Shown here piece after piece: positions 12,428-24,787 of a stretch of 64,000 bases of DNA. A model generated the notes under the pieces. It was not told the origin of the DNA. It saw nothing but the letters and a program-made list of their open reading frames with translations, and did no database searches. The stretch lies in the NCBI GenBank assembly GCA_020543525.1, contig JAHYIO010000003.1, positions 992,001 to 1,056,000 of the forward strand. Direction: 5' to 3'. The position numbers and the translations under genes are program-made. The DNA comes from Coriolopsis trogii (Eukaryota > Basidiomycota > Agaricomycetes > Polyporales > Polyporaceae). Within the stretch, counting starts at the first letter, position 1, and the number at the start of each line of letters is the position of its first letter.

Positions 12428-13728
12428 ATAGATGGGGAGGAGGTAAGTCAAGGGTGAAGAGGGAGTTCTTCCAGCGGTCGACAGAGGCTCAGGGAATTCA
12501 GGCAGGGTAGGGCGTCGGCAAGGGCAGGAGACCCATTGTCCGCCTGGAACGTGCGTCCATTAAATACACACAATGGTGGATTGGCAGCGAAGTTTGTCCA
12601 TCAGACGAGTCCTCTCTCATCGCGCGATTGGACTGATTACGTGAAAGCTGGTGGGGAGGAGAAGCGTTCTTAGTGGACTTCACGAGGATCCGAGTACAAA
12701 GGGGAGACTCACAAAGGATGTGTGCTTAAACTCGCTTACACGCATTTGCTACCGTGTTGGGAGCACGGGATATCCCCGTTACGTCCGTGGGTAACTTGAA
12801 GACCGTGTCATCTTCCTCCGTTTGCCACTCGCTGTATGAGGGTATGTCATACAGAGTACCAGAGTATAGGCCCCTAAGTATTGTTTGGAGGCAGAATGTT
12901 GCCCACCGAGTACGAGTGCATACTACAAACTGGGAGACAAGCACAACAACGCTCCAGGTCATCAGCCGGCGCCCATGCCGGATTCGGAAGCTTGAAAGGA
13001 CGATTCCCATGACGCCTTTTCGGGCGAGTCGTTAGTCCTTCCAGTTGTAAGCGACCACCACCTCGGGGTGTCCCGTCCGCTACACTGCTAACTTGTAAGC
13101 TTTACTTCATGATGGGTTGGAAGCAACTCAAGAAATCTATGGAAGGCAGCTCGGTCACTGTTTCGTTCAAGCATGGTTCAAGCCCCACGGAGCGTTCCCG
13201 GCGCACATCGTCTATTCCCAGAGACACAAGTAAATTGCACGGTTGCCTGATAGTCAGTTCATGGCCATACAAGCTATGAGCCAACACATGTATAAGGCTG
13301 ATCTAATGCTCCAGACTGCCATAGCAGCCGAGGCTGGCCATGGAGCTCAATCAGTGTCGCAAAGGATGAGACGAGCTCAGAGATGTCCTGGTATGTAGGC
13401 CCCATCCACCCCTACGATACTGTATTCTCACCTCTGTGGGTTCGCTAGATAACATCGGCCGAAGTATAGGTTTTCGATGCCTGTAGATATGGTAGGCATT
13501 TCGTGTCAAGCTGAGACAGCGCTTGTGTGTCTTGGGGTCGCAACATTCTAATGGGGTACCCTACCGAAGACCTAACCTGAACTTAGGGTCCTACTTCCCA
13601 TGACCCGGGGTACGGTCATATGCCTTACCCCGCATCATTCCCCGCATTCCGCCCCTATCCCTACCTCTTCACTGCGCCTGCTCTTCACCAGTCAGTGTTC
13701 CAGGATATAAGGCCCATTGCGCTCCAAC
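12428..13728. other. Intergenic region upstream of acyl-CoA ligase
   Basis: 1.3 kb without a supportable gene. A 94-codon minus-strand frame at 12726-13010 and a 61-codon one at 13102-13287 show no motif. A GGATATAAGG element lies at 13702-13711, only about 20 nt before the acyl-CoA ligase ATG, which is close for a TATA box. Confidence 0.45.
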
Positions 13729-16431
13729 ATGATCCACATTGACCAAGCTGAACATCTCTACATGTCGAACAGTACGTCGTCGTCGAACTGCGACCTAGTG
13801 AAACCTGACGTGATGGCCCTCTTGATGGCAGAGGCTCTCCAGTCATTCAGACCCACCCCCGCAAGTGTTCCTCCCCCCGATGTCAACTACCGCCTCCGCA
13901 CGCCCAATGATATACCTGTTCATCAACATGCATTGGTACGCTCCGTCATCCATCTTCGCCGTGCATGTAAACCAACATGCGAATTGCAGAACCCACTCGC
14001 TTTCGTTCTTCGAGCGGCGCAGATCTATCCTAACAAACTGGCAATTGCGCATCCCGACGTGAAGCATCCGGTTATATACTCATACGCTGTTTGGTGCGTT
14101 ATCGTGTTGCAAACGGCCCTCTGCACGTCATACCCAACGTCCGATGTCGCATAGGGCACAACGTATTCAGAATCTTGCATATGCCCTAATTCAAGTCGGC
14201 ATCAAGCCAGGCGACCGTGTGGCTTATATTGCCCCAAACACGTAAGTGCTGCTATAGCATGCGCAGTCCTTCGAGTCGCATGCTGATACCGACGCGCATG
14301 CTAGCCCTGCTATTGCTGGTTCGTGTTCCTCTCGTATGCAACACGTGGATGCTCAAATTCATTGCTAGAGGGGTACCACGGCGTTCTGGCTGCCCGAGGC
14401 GTCATCTGCCCCATCAATACGCGACTAACTCACAGCGAGGTCGCGTACATTCTAGAGCACAGCGAGGCAAAGCTCATTTTCGTGGATCATGAATACACAC
14501 AACTCGTCTCTGGTACCAAGATTCCGTTCATCGTCGTCAATGACACCGGCAGGGATGACTGTCCATACGAGCAGTTCTTGACTGCTGGCCGCAAGTTCAG
14601 CGCTGAGCGTGGTTGGGCGGGCTTAGAATGGGAGCGGGACGAGAACGCACCCTGTGCACTCAACTACACGTATGTTCCCTTCTATGCTCTGACCAGGGAC
14701 CATTCACGCTCAATATTGGACTCGTAGATCTGGTACCACTGGTCGTGTACGTTCGGCCCGTCCCAAAGCTGTATGTTACCTCGAATATGCTGACGCCTGC
14801 TTGTAGCCGAAGGGTGTGTTGACCACGCTCCGAGGTGAGGATTACATTATGTTGTATGCATGTTGTCCATCGCTAAGTTGATGATAGGTTCGTATCTCGC
14901 TGCTGTCGCGAATGCGTATGAGACTGGGTGAGCTGCCTGAAAAAGTCACCAGTATATAGACTTCGTTAACGGGCTGTGGATTACAGCATGAACTACGACT
15001 CCACGTACTTGTGGTGAGTACGCTGTGACTCGACGCGAGGGAGAGATTCTAAGCCATACGACAGGATTCTTCCCATGTTCCATGCCAGTGGCTGGACATT
15101 CCCTTGGGCTATCACGTTTGCCGCCTCTGCACAAGTACGTTATTGCCCCAGTCTGTCTCATCAGACTCCTGTAACGTCATGTTCATCACTGGCAGATCGC
15201 GCTCAGAACAGTCTCATACCCACACATTTGGAACCACCTGTTGAACTCGAACGTAACGCACTACTGTGGGGCACCGACAGTACAGGTGCGCAGTGAATCT
15301 TCTCTTGCCACAGGACTCTAGACTGAGTAACCTGCATAGATCGGCTTGGTAAATGCGCCCATGGCAAAGCGGCTCGCGAAACCAGTATACGCGGTGGTTG
15401 CGGGCTCTGCGCCGACTGCACATCTCATTGGCGAACTTGAGAAGATCAACATCAAGCCAGTACATGTATATGGTCTGACGTACGTCAACGTTTGCCTTTT
15501 CAGTACGGTTGAAAAGTACTGACCACCATTTCATTATCTCATGTGTTGATACTACAGCGAGGTGAGCAAGCGAACCTTTGTCAGGTTATGATGATGGACA
15601 CTCACAGGGATCAACAGTCGTATGGCCCATCGACGAAGTGCTATATTCAACCTGCATGGGCATCGCTCTCGCTCGACGATCGCGCGAAGCTCATCGCGCG
15701 TCAAGGTATCCCATTCGCCACCGCCGACGACGCGCGCGTGGTCTTCCAGCCGCAAGAGGGCGACAGCCCCGACGCCCCACTCGTCGACGTGCCCAAGGAC
15801 GGCAAGACGATGGGCGAGGTCGTCTTCCGAGGCAATATTGTCATGAAGGAGTATTTCAAGGACCCCGAGGCGACTCGCAAGGCGTTCCGCGGCGGCTACT
15901 TCAACTCGGGTGACCTCGCCGTGTGGCATCCCGACGGGTACATCGCGGTGATGGACCGGAGCAAGGACATCATCATCTCTGGAGGCGAGAACGCCTCCAG
16001 TCTGGCCATAGAGCAGGGTGAGACACAGTCTTGTGCGAGCCCAGGAGGCTTCCTGAGTACTGTTTGTTGACCTATGCGCGCATGCATGACAGAGCTGGCG
16101 GCGCATCCGGACGTGCTCGAGGTTTCGGTCGTTGCGCGCGCGCATCCACGGTGGGGCGAGCGGCCGATGGCGTTCGTCATTCTCCATCCGCAGAAGGCGA
16201 AGAAGTGGGCAGGGCGTCATGCCGAGTTCGAGAAGGACCTGAAGGCACACGCGCGCAAACGCCTCCCTGGGTTTGCATGTCCGGAATGGGTCTCAGTCGT
16301 CGAGGAGCTTCCGGTGAGCACGGTTTGACAACTGATGATGCGAATGTTCTTGACAGCATGTTGGGACGTAGAAAACGTCTACGGGCAAGATACAGAAGGT
16401 GGCCTTGCGCAAGATGGTCGCCAAGCTGTAG
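13729..16431 (+). CDS. AMP-dependent acyl-CoA synthetase, probably peroxisomal
   Basis: Adenylate-forming enzyme that activates a carboxylic acid to its acyl-AMP and then CoA ester. Sixteen exons: 13729-13935, 13990-14093, 14155-14241, 14305-14318, 14369-14669, 14728-14746, 14807-14834, 14888-14927, 14987-15013, 15065-15134, 15196-15285, 15340-15479, 15558-15561, 15618-16017, 16093-16313 and 16372-16431. They sum to 1812 nt, or 603 residues. The P-loop TSGTTGRPKG spans two introns at about residue 238; further motifs are MFHASGW, YGLTESYGP, YFNSGDLAVWHPDGYI, DRSKDIIISGGEN and the C-terminal STGKIQK with the catalytic lysine. The last residues are AKL, a PTS1 variant, which suggests a peroxisomal medium-chain or aromatic acyl-CoA ligase. 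Five exons are 28 nt or shorter, and one is only 4 nt. Confidence 0.9.
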
Positions 16432-16702
16432 ATACATTGCGAGGAGGTACAGTAGATGCTGGTCACGAGAATAAGGACATAACAAGAATGGATGGGGAAG
16501 ATAGACGGATGCTAGTTGTATAGTATGATACGGCATGCTTGATTTTGCGTTCTAGAGCAAGAGTCCCCTGACGTGCAGATGGAGTCCAGCGTCCGAGAAA
16601 CGAGACAGGAGCGGGATGATGAAAGAGGTACGTAGTATGCGGATAAATACAGCGGATGATGGAGCGTGAGGTATCCCGGGCCATGCAAGTCACGTTAGGT
16701 GA

Positions 16703-18456
16703 CTATGTTGTCTCCCCGCCGACGGGGACAGCAGGCTGCGACTTGTTGCGGAGGAGGGCCAGACAGTGTTGTCCACCACATGCAGCGTCGACTGCGGCCC
16801 ACGATCCACCCTCTTTGCGTACAACTACCGCAGGAGTCTTCTGCTCGTCGATATCATCATCTCCGAGGCCGAGTTCGCCTACGACTTGTCGCCCCCACGA
16901 GTACAAGGCGCCACCTTTCGTCACCGCAAGATTGTTGTTCGTGCCGCATGCGATGTGGGTCACAGGATCGCTCGGATCAGGGAAAGTAACGAGCGCAGGT
17001 TCCGGCAGGCAGTCGGTATACTGCCTGTCTTTGAACGCCTCATCGTCGTCCGCAAGGCCAAGACGTCCCTCTTCAGAGAGGCCGCACGCATACACGCGCC
17101 CATCTGACGTGAGGAAGAGCGTGTGAAGGTCACCGCCGGCGATTTGGACGACCGTCGCCCCACCAAGCTCCTTCTTACTGAGGCCAATGACCAGCTTGGG
17201 AGCATGGACTTCGCGGTCAATGCTAGCGTCGGCGAGACCGGTCCCTGTCTGCCCTTTGGAGTTAACACCCCAACCCCAAGTGTTGCCCTCCTCGTCGACG
17301 GCGAAAGAGTGGTTGTTACCGGCCCCGATGACAACGGCCTTGCGACCGCGCATTCCAAGGACGATCTTCTCAGGTGTGGTGCCAGCGATTTTGCGGCGTT
17401 CAATAACGCGGCGACCGAGCTGTCCTTCCTCGCCGGTTCCAAGTGTGTAGATATTGCCGAGGGTTGTAAGGAGGATAAGATGGTTGTTGCCGGCGGCTGC
17501 AGACACCCATTGCTCGTCCTTGAGCTCAAGGACTGGCGTAGGCTTGTATTGTTTCTTGGAATGGCTCGAAAATCCGACCAGACCTTGGTTACCCTTTATG
17601 CGACGTGTCAGATCATACTAAGTGAACAGATGCATCGGTACACACCGAAAATGCGCCCCATGCACGAAGTTCTCCCTTGTCACCAATGGCAGCAGAGAAG
17701 CTGTCCCCGGCCACGATCTTCACAGCACGGAACCCCTCGTCCGCCAGACTGTGAATGGGTACAGGTTTCCAAACAGGGTCTGATGTCTTCTCGTCCACCT
17801 CCAAAGCGCTCTTGTCATCCTTGGGATCCGGGATCATCACCGTGACACGACCCAAAGCACCGTTGTCATTGGTGCCGCAGGACCACACCTACGAATGAAA
17901 CGATTAAGAAACGAGACTGCAAGCGAAACATCCTTTGACGTACCATGCCCTTCTCATCCACGAACAACGTGTGTAGTCCGCCAGCAGCGATGGACTCCAA
18001 ACCAGCCTCGTCTCCACCGAACGTCCCCTCCTCGATATGCGAGGCTACGAACGCATTTTTGCGCGGCTTGTTGATCTCCTGATTGTAGTCCATCGCTAGT
18101 TGGCTCATCTCTCCTGAACCCCATGTAAAGAGCTGGAGAGGTGGACGGTAGTGCTGTGGTATACAAGGGAGTGCGTTGATGGCTTGGGGCACTTTGCGAA
18201 CTCGGGCGGGAGCTTTCGCCTTCTCGACCTTGGTCTTCGTGGTAGCAGCGCTGGCCTTGCCGTTAGCCTTGCTAGTAACCTTGCCATTGGGTGCTGCGGT
18301 GGATTTGGGCTTCTCTACATTCGCCGCACCGGCACGGAGGACACGCTTCGCAGCGGGAGCCTTGTCCACCTCGGGAGAGGCGGCGCGTTTTGTCGCGCGG
18401 GTGCGCGACTCGGGCGGAGCGGTGGTAGTGGCTGCGCGGGCACGTCTGGGTGGCAT
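16703..18456 (-). CDS. RCC1: RCC1-type guanine nucleotide exchange factor for Ran
   Basis: Chromatin-bound exchange factor that charges Ran with GTP, needed for nuclear transport and spindle assembly (Pim1 and Srm1 in yeasts). Exons 18456-17944, 17888-17646 and 17593-16703 give 548 residues. The first 95 or so residues are basic and rich in Ala, Lys and Pro, as expected of a DNA-binding and nuclear-import tail. Beta-propeller repeats follow, with blade signatures LFTWGSGEMSQL, VWSCGTNDNGALG, LRAWGAF, IYTLGTGEEGQLGR, TWGWGVNSKGQTG, VYACGLSEEGRLG and LYSWGRQVVGELG. Between them come AGGLHTLF-, AGDSFSAA- and AGNNHSFA-type segments. This is the usual seven-blade count. It is convergent with the acyl-CoA ligase 271 bp away and divergent from the SAP kinase. 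Confidence 0.95.
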
Positions 18457-18798
18457 GGTGGATGGTGGGAGAGGAGGAAAGGGTAGCGCGGTGGTTGCGG
18501 GTACGGCGCGAGATTAAGAGCCCTTTTCCTCTGCTTACAGACCGTGGAAAAGGTTGAAAACGCGTGACGTCCGTCGCGAACAAGCACCCACGTGAAACGC
18601 ACGTGACCGGTGGCTCTTGGTGTTTGTCTGTGCTTGGCCCCCGAACATTATCGCCAAACGCGGCCAAACAGGCCGACGCTGAGGACGACGACCACCACGA
18701 CGACCGACACTCTGTCACCGCCTTCTACTATCCTCTTGCGGCCTGTCTCTATCCTCTGGCATTGCCGGACGTGCTAGCAGCTCCTCTGGACGACTGGC
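18457..18798. promoter_or_regulatory. Divergent promoter region (RCC1 / SAP kinase)
   Basis: 342 bp between divergent starts. No TATA box is obvious. If the SAP kinase instead starts at the ATG at 19054, this region would be about 600 bp. Confidence 0.45.
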
Positions 18799-21700
18799 AT
18801 GGCCCAAAGACGTTCTAGCCATCGCTCAGCTTCTCTCCAAGACACCGCCATACTCAACCGCCGCAAACTGCAGGCCCGACACGCGACTACTGGTCGGAGA
18901 CGCGTCTTTTCCTTCGCAAATCATTACATCGAATCTGCGCCTAGCTCCCACGCGTCGGGGAGTTCGCCGCCGACCTCTCGTCCTGTGCTTGTTCCTGTCC
19001 AGTTCAACCTCCGTCGGCTCCCTTCACGCAATTTTACGCGCCATAAGGACAACATGCGCGATGTATCCAACGGATGCGACGTGTCCGTCGGCATGAAGCG
19101 CAAGCGCGTCGTGAGCGGCAGCGAGAATACCTCCCGTGAGAGAGGAAGCGCTCGTCTCCCCAACCGCGCCAAGAGGCGCAGAGCTATGCCCGACTCTAGT
19201 GATGAGGAGGCTCCGAGCGGAATGGATGTCGACGAGGAGGAAAGCTGGAGTGGGTCGGACAATTCCGATGATGAAGGAGCTCTGGATTCATGTACGCACC
19301 CTTCATATCTTCCATACCTTGTGCATTGTTCACACTGTAACGCAGCCGATAATTACCTCATCAACGAGGCTCCCCCACGTCGGCTCCTTCGTCTTCGCAA
19401 GGATGAACTCGTTGCCCTGTATTCTGCTGCTGGTCTTACTGAAGATGCTGAACTCCTCACAAAACCTGAGATCGTCGATTGCATCATAGCCGCTCGTGAC
19501 GATGTGGCTGACCTGCCACCTTCTTCACCTGGCGTCGCCGATAGTGGCTCGAGTGACTATTCCTCAGATGGAGGGAACGTTGCTGGTGGGGAGGAGACGG
19601 ATTTTGGCAACTTCAGGAATGGGCTTCGGAGGAGGGCGACCGTACATGACCTTGGTCGTGTCTCACGCAGACATCTACCGGACCGAAGTCTATCTATGAG
19701 CCATATTCAGCGCCACAACGAGGAAATGTCACCCACGGCAGGCAAGCGGAAACGTGGTTTGCCAGAGATGCACGCCACTCATCTGACAAACGGGATATCA
19801 ACGAGAAGGTATGTCTACTTATTTTGTCGTGGTGAAAGTTCGCTACATCGTCGCTGCAGGCGAGGGGCTAGCAATGCAAGTTCGACGAGATCATCACCCA
19901 CTTCTACAATGCCGTCGGTTCTACCTTCACCTCCCGCCACCCGCCTTCGTACGCGGAAGGCCTCTGGAGAAATCGAGGCCGGTCCGAGTTCTACGGGCAC
20001 AACCAAGGGCAAATCCAAGGCGAAACATGTGGGTTTCAATGATGAGGTCGAAGTCAACCGATTACCGTCGCCGTCGCCGGAAGCCGAGGAGAGTGATCTC
20101 ACAGACCTGACAGAGGTTGAAGAATCGCTCCGTCGGGCCATCCCGAGTCCACGACGTCTTCGCAGTAAGGGCTCCGCCAGTAAGCTCTCTGTATCTCAAG
20201 ACAGACGCCGTGCAGACGAAGCCTTGGATCCTGGTCGGAGAGTTACGCCGGCGCGTAAAGCGAAGGGTAAAGTCGGGAACCTCCACGAGAGCACAGATGA
20301 AGAGGCCGAGGAAGACGAACTCTTGTCAAGTGGTTCGGAAAATAACGAAGTTGATGAGCTGCACGAGTCACCATCTCCTCTGGCGACGCCGAAGGCCAAA
20401 TCTACCGTATATGGTCGACGTACTCCTGTCAAGAATCGACTCCGAACCCGCCACTTACAAACCCACACCCCTCCTAGCGACGGAGATGACGAGGACAGCG
20501 AGGAGGAAGGCACGGTTGTAGCGGGTGAGGAGGGAGATGATGAGGGAAGTGATGACGGTGGACACGATGAAGCTATGCATGAGGAGCCTCGCAGACTGCG
20601 TAATGGGAAAGTTGTCGGAGAAGGTGATGTAGAAGAGGATATCGGTGAAGAGGATGAAGAAGACGACGATGAGGAGAGCACTGAGGATAGTGAGTCAATC
20701 GCGTCAACGGTGGATGAAGAGGACGAAGCGGACATTGACGCGGAGGGCGAGAGCGATGAGCCCATGGAGGACGATGACGGTGTGTTTGCTTGCATCCTCA
20801 CCATCCAAGTTTGCTGACAACCATCTAGTCGATCTCACTGTCGCTACCGCGAAGACACTTGTACGTCTACGAAGGGATGACCTTGTCAGGCTTTGTGAAA
20901 CACGAGACATCGATCCCAAGGGAACGAAGCCGCAGCTTGCCGAGGCATTGCTCCAATGGCGCGACAAGCACTGCAGCGAAGCTACATCGTCTGCTCCCTC
21001 CTCGACTGGAACTGCTCGTCCTCCATCTACCGCCCGTGTTCCGCGTCGAAGGCGAACACGCTCTCAGTCTAAGTCAGACAGCACTACACCTCCCGTTCTA
21101 CTCCGTTCGCATCACGTCCATCTCGATGAGCCCCGAACACCTCCCTTGTCTGGTCGTGCTAAGAAGGACAACGAAGGCGACATCGAGCTTGATCTGGAAA
21201 GCCTTGGGTTGGAAGACCGTGAGATCCCTCCAGAGAAGCTGACGAAGCTGGAGAAAATCGGCAGCGGTGGCTTCAAGGACGTTTATATCGGCAAGTTCAA
21301 AGGGCGTCGTGTCGCCATTGCGGAGTTCCGGGGTCAACTGAGTGAAAGTGCGTCAGTTATGCGTTGAACTCGTAAGTCGAGCAAGATCGCTGACGTTTGC
21401 GTAGTGGACATCAAGGAGCTCAAGCTGCTTGGTGACTTCGATCATCCGAACATCGTTCGTTTCGTGAGTCTGCCCGCATATGTCGTCCCGTTTTCTTCAT
21501 CCCTGACTCCCTCGTCAGCTCGGTGTCAGCATACCTGAGAACACTCGCGAGACGCCGGTCATGATCGTCAGCGAGCTGTGCGCAAATGGTGATCTCTTCG
21601 ACTACATACGCAACGTTAATCCTCCGTCGCTGTACCGCGTGGTACGTTGATTCTTTGAGAGAGTAAAGACATGACTTACAATATCGCATAGCTCTCTATC

Positions 21701-22263
21701 ATGCTCGACATTGCTCGCGGGCTTGAGTACCTCCACCTCCGCAAGCCATCCGTCATCCACCGTGATTGCAAGTCATCAAACATCCTCATTACCTCCAAGG
21801 GCGTTGCTAAGATCACCGACTTCGGTCTTGCGAAGGTGAAGCAGTCGACGCGTTCGATGGTCCGCAGTCTTGTGGGTACTGTCAATTGGCAGGCGCCTGA
21901 GCTTTGGCATCCACACCCGAAGTACAACCACAAGGTGGACGTTTTCTCTTGCGCTATGGTCTTCTGGGAGATTCTGCAGTGGCATGTACCCAACAAGAAG
22001 TACCCCTGGGAAGGCATGAACGAGCACGCCATCTACGAAGCGGTGGGCGCCAAGCGCCAGAGGTACGTGTGGATTACTCCCTCCTTGGAGCTTTTCATTA
22101 AAATATGGTGGAACATAGGCCGTCTGTTGCAGGCCTTCGGAAGCAATGGTGCCCTGAAGTCGTAGACCTCATGGAGCACATGTGGGCGCAAGATGCTGCC
22201 GATAGGCCCACCATGTCCAAGGTTGTTGAGGAGCTCGAGCATATCATCTCATTATACCGGTAG
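18799..22263 (+). CDS. SAP-domain protein kinase with relocated lysine (TKL-like)
   Basis: Large protein kinase, 1030 residues if started at 18799; the ATG at 19054 is an alternative. Exons: 18799-19291, 19346-19808, 19860-20779, 20829-21347, 21405-21463, 21519-21641, 21692-22062 and 22119-22263. A basic N-terminus is followed by a SAP-like helix pair (RRLLRLRKDELVALYSAAGL, about 176-215), a long Ser/acidic low-complexity region, and a second SAP motif (VRLRRDDLVRLCETRDIDPK, about 635-672). A kinase domain fills residues 762-1030. It has HRD with DCKSSN (882-889), DFG (902-904), GTVNWQAPE and DVFSCAMVFWE. The beta-3 position reads VAIA instead of VAIK (Ala790). A lysine sits in the glycine loop, GSGGFKDVY (Lys775). 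SAP motifs suggest a chromatin-linked role. One exon carries both the second SAP and the start of the kinase, so the fusion is real. Confidence 0.9.
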
Positions 22264-22758
22264 CCACGCAAGCAATATCTGTCGCAAAACCCTGCTCTCT
22301 TGTTCTCGCATGGGAAGACCAAGTATCGTACGCACACCCCACTACTATCCCGCACTCGCTGTCTACACTGCATTGGGACTCTCCTCGTATGACTTTCGTA
22401 TATGCCTTTTCTATCGCACCTGCGGCTGTTCTTCTATGCTCACGAGGGCCGGAAGGTGAAGATCGTTATTGCTTTGTAGGGAGATTCGGTTTTTGTTTGT
22501 ATAAGCATTATGATGAGTCTTGTGTTTCTTGCCTCTACGTACCCTTACAATCCCGCATACGGTCTAAACCAAACATCATTGTATCTTAGCACTACTCGCA
22601 ATGCATCGTATCATACAATTACAAGGAACCCATACGTGAGAGACGCGATATCTGCGACATGGGGAAGTAGGAAGCAGGCTACACACAGCGACTACTTTGT
22701 GTGCGGGCCAACAGTGTGCAAGGTACAGTATGTACGTTCTTTTATAGCAGGGATTCAC

Positions 22759-24452
22759 TCAAGTCGAAGTCCCAGTCAGCTCGGAAAGACGATCCAACGC
22801 AGCAGGCGAGTCATAATCCGCTTCGTACATATACTCTCTGATATTCAGCCCAGCAGTCGTCGGGATATGTGAGATACGGACACCCAGAAGCTCGACGGGC
22901 CACAGGTCTACGCTGTCCGAGTCCGCGACAGCTTGTTCACGCTCGACGGCCCACCAGCGCGATCCGAGCCGCTCCTCGTTCCAGATAGGCTCGTCGTCGC
23001 GCATGTAGCGGCCGTCGACGAGCGAGATGCCGATGACTCGCAACTGGCGGTTCCTCACCGCGAGGTCGTGTGCGATGCTGGCCAGCTCTGCCTCGCGGTC
23101 CTCGGGCTGGTAGTATGCGCGTATTCACAAGTTCACGACAGTCAAGGCTTGGAAGCGGGCGAGGTGAATGAGCATGTAGCACTAGAGAGAACATGGACAT
23201 CAGTCTGTGTGTGACAGAAATGATATCGAAGAGACGTCGACGGCGCACCTTACGGTTGCCTGAAAGTTCTATGATCTTTGTGTCGAGGAACCGCAGATCA
23301 GTCGCGATCGTTGGCAAATTGACCCAGAAGAGGTTGTCTGAGTTGATCCGGTAGCCACAGGACAGGACGCGAGGTTTGGTCGCGGCAACTGCGGAAAGGG
23401 CATCGGCCGAGTAGCCGCTACGGAGAAGGTCGAAGTCGAGCCACCTGATGCGACTAGAAAGTGGCCAGATGTCGAGGTCGAGGACGTCAATGTGAGCTTC
23501 GGCTAGCGGGTGAGACCAGTGTGCGCCCCGAGTGACTTCGTTGTCGAACCCATGAGTGTCACTGACAGCAGTCCTTTGGTAACGGCGGCTGCGGTACGTA
23601 ACTCGCACCAGGTTAGGAAAGAGGGCGGCCGCAAGGCCCACAGGGAAGACAGCGTTCTCGACAAATAGGGTGTGTACCGAAGGCAGGAGAACACCGGAGA
23701 CGAAGGTGGGAAGTAGACAGAACGTGTTGATAGAGAGCCTGAGCTCCTCCAAGGCTTTGTAACGAGCGAGTGGTACGAACAGCTGGTCTACAGATAATCT
23801 GTATGCACCGACGAAGTAGATGCTGATCTTGCGCATAGTGGTGTATTTGAGGCCGAAGACAGCATCCGCAGCATTGCGGGAGGCCCCATGGAGGTTCAAC
23901 TCTCGGATGTCTTTCAGCGATGTGAGAGCGTCAAAGATACGCCCGGCGGATGCTTCGAAGAGGCCTTCGGAAAACCCGTGACAGCTAAAGCTTCGCAGAT
24001 TTTGCGCGCTCTGGAGTATGTCAGCCAGCGCAGCAGCGGTTTCGGTGGACTGGGAGTCGATCTCCCAAGTCACCCCCTTCGCAAGAGACAATGACTTGAG
24101 AAACGTAGGGCGTGCATTGGTAGCAAGAAGATAGTTTCTGAATTGCTGAATTTGTTCCGGAGACCGGTCGAGTACCACCGTATGCAATGCGGGATCGATG
24201 GGGATGGCATGAGCAACCTTGCACGTGTAGGAAAACATGATCGCATCCTTAGGGACCAGGTATGATATGACGTGCGATAACACTCCCGGTGGGAGGAGTG
24301 TCAGTGTGCGACGGTTCTACGGCGAGTTGCGCTCAGCTTCAGGTACTACGTACGCATGGGAAGCGGTAAGTCCGGCAAAGTGATTCACTCACAGCAAAGG
24401 ATGTACAAGGCTGGAATGCGCTGTTGGGTGAGCGTCGAGTGTGATCAGACAT
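22759..24452 (-). pseudogene. F-box/LRR-like protein gene with premature stop
   Basis: Basidiomycete F-box protein, likely a substrate adaptor for SCF ubiquitin ligases. Exons 24452-24393, 24316-23249 and 23181-22759 join in phase. The F-box core is LLPPGVLSHVISYLVPKD...FSYTCK, followed by the usual ALHTVVLDRSPEQIQQF segment and leucine-rich repeats. In the last exon the frame reads FQALTVVNL, then TGA at 23125-23127, then continues IRAYYQPEDREAELASIA through to 22759 with family-like content. The model gives 394 residues to the TGA, against about 516 if the stop is ignored. A TGG-to-TGA change would explain it. No intron could remove the TGA without being about 22 nt long. The truncated protein may still be made. 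Confidence 0.75.
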
Positions 24453-24787
24453 GTTGGCTTTAGTGAACCGATGGTGGTAAGAACCTTGACTCGGGATGCA
24501 AACTGGCGACAGTGGCAGTGCTACTATCGGCACGCGCTTGAAGCTGAACATAACGGTACTTGAATTTCGAGCTTTGTGACTGACTCTCATCCCCAGGCCA
24601 AGTTTCGCAAAGCAGAGACAATCAACCTCTCTGGAACAGGTACGTGAGGTATCAAAAGGTCACGTACTCCTGCACTATTTACTCGTTTGATATCATTGAG
24701 GTCACGTGGTGCTATAGTTTCTTACTCCCCCACAACATGTATCTCTATGTAGGTCTTTGAAGCCACTCAAGAAACAAATGACGCACC

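Noticed and set aside
20196..20804. Ser-rich 202-codon minus-strand ORF.
   Set aside because: Complement of the acidic Glu/Asp repeats of the SAP kinase; the poly-Ser is a translation artefact.
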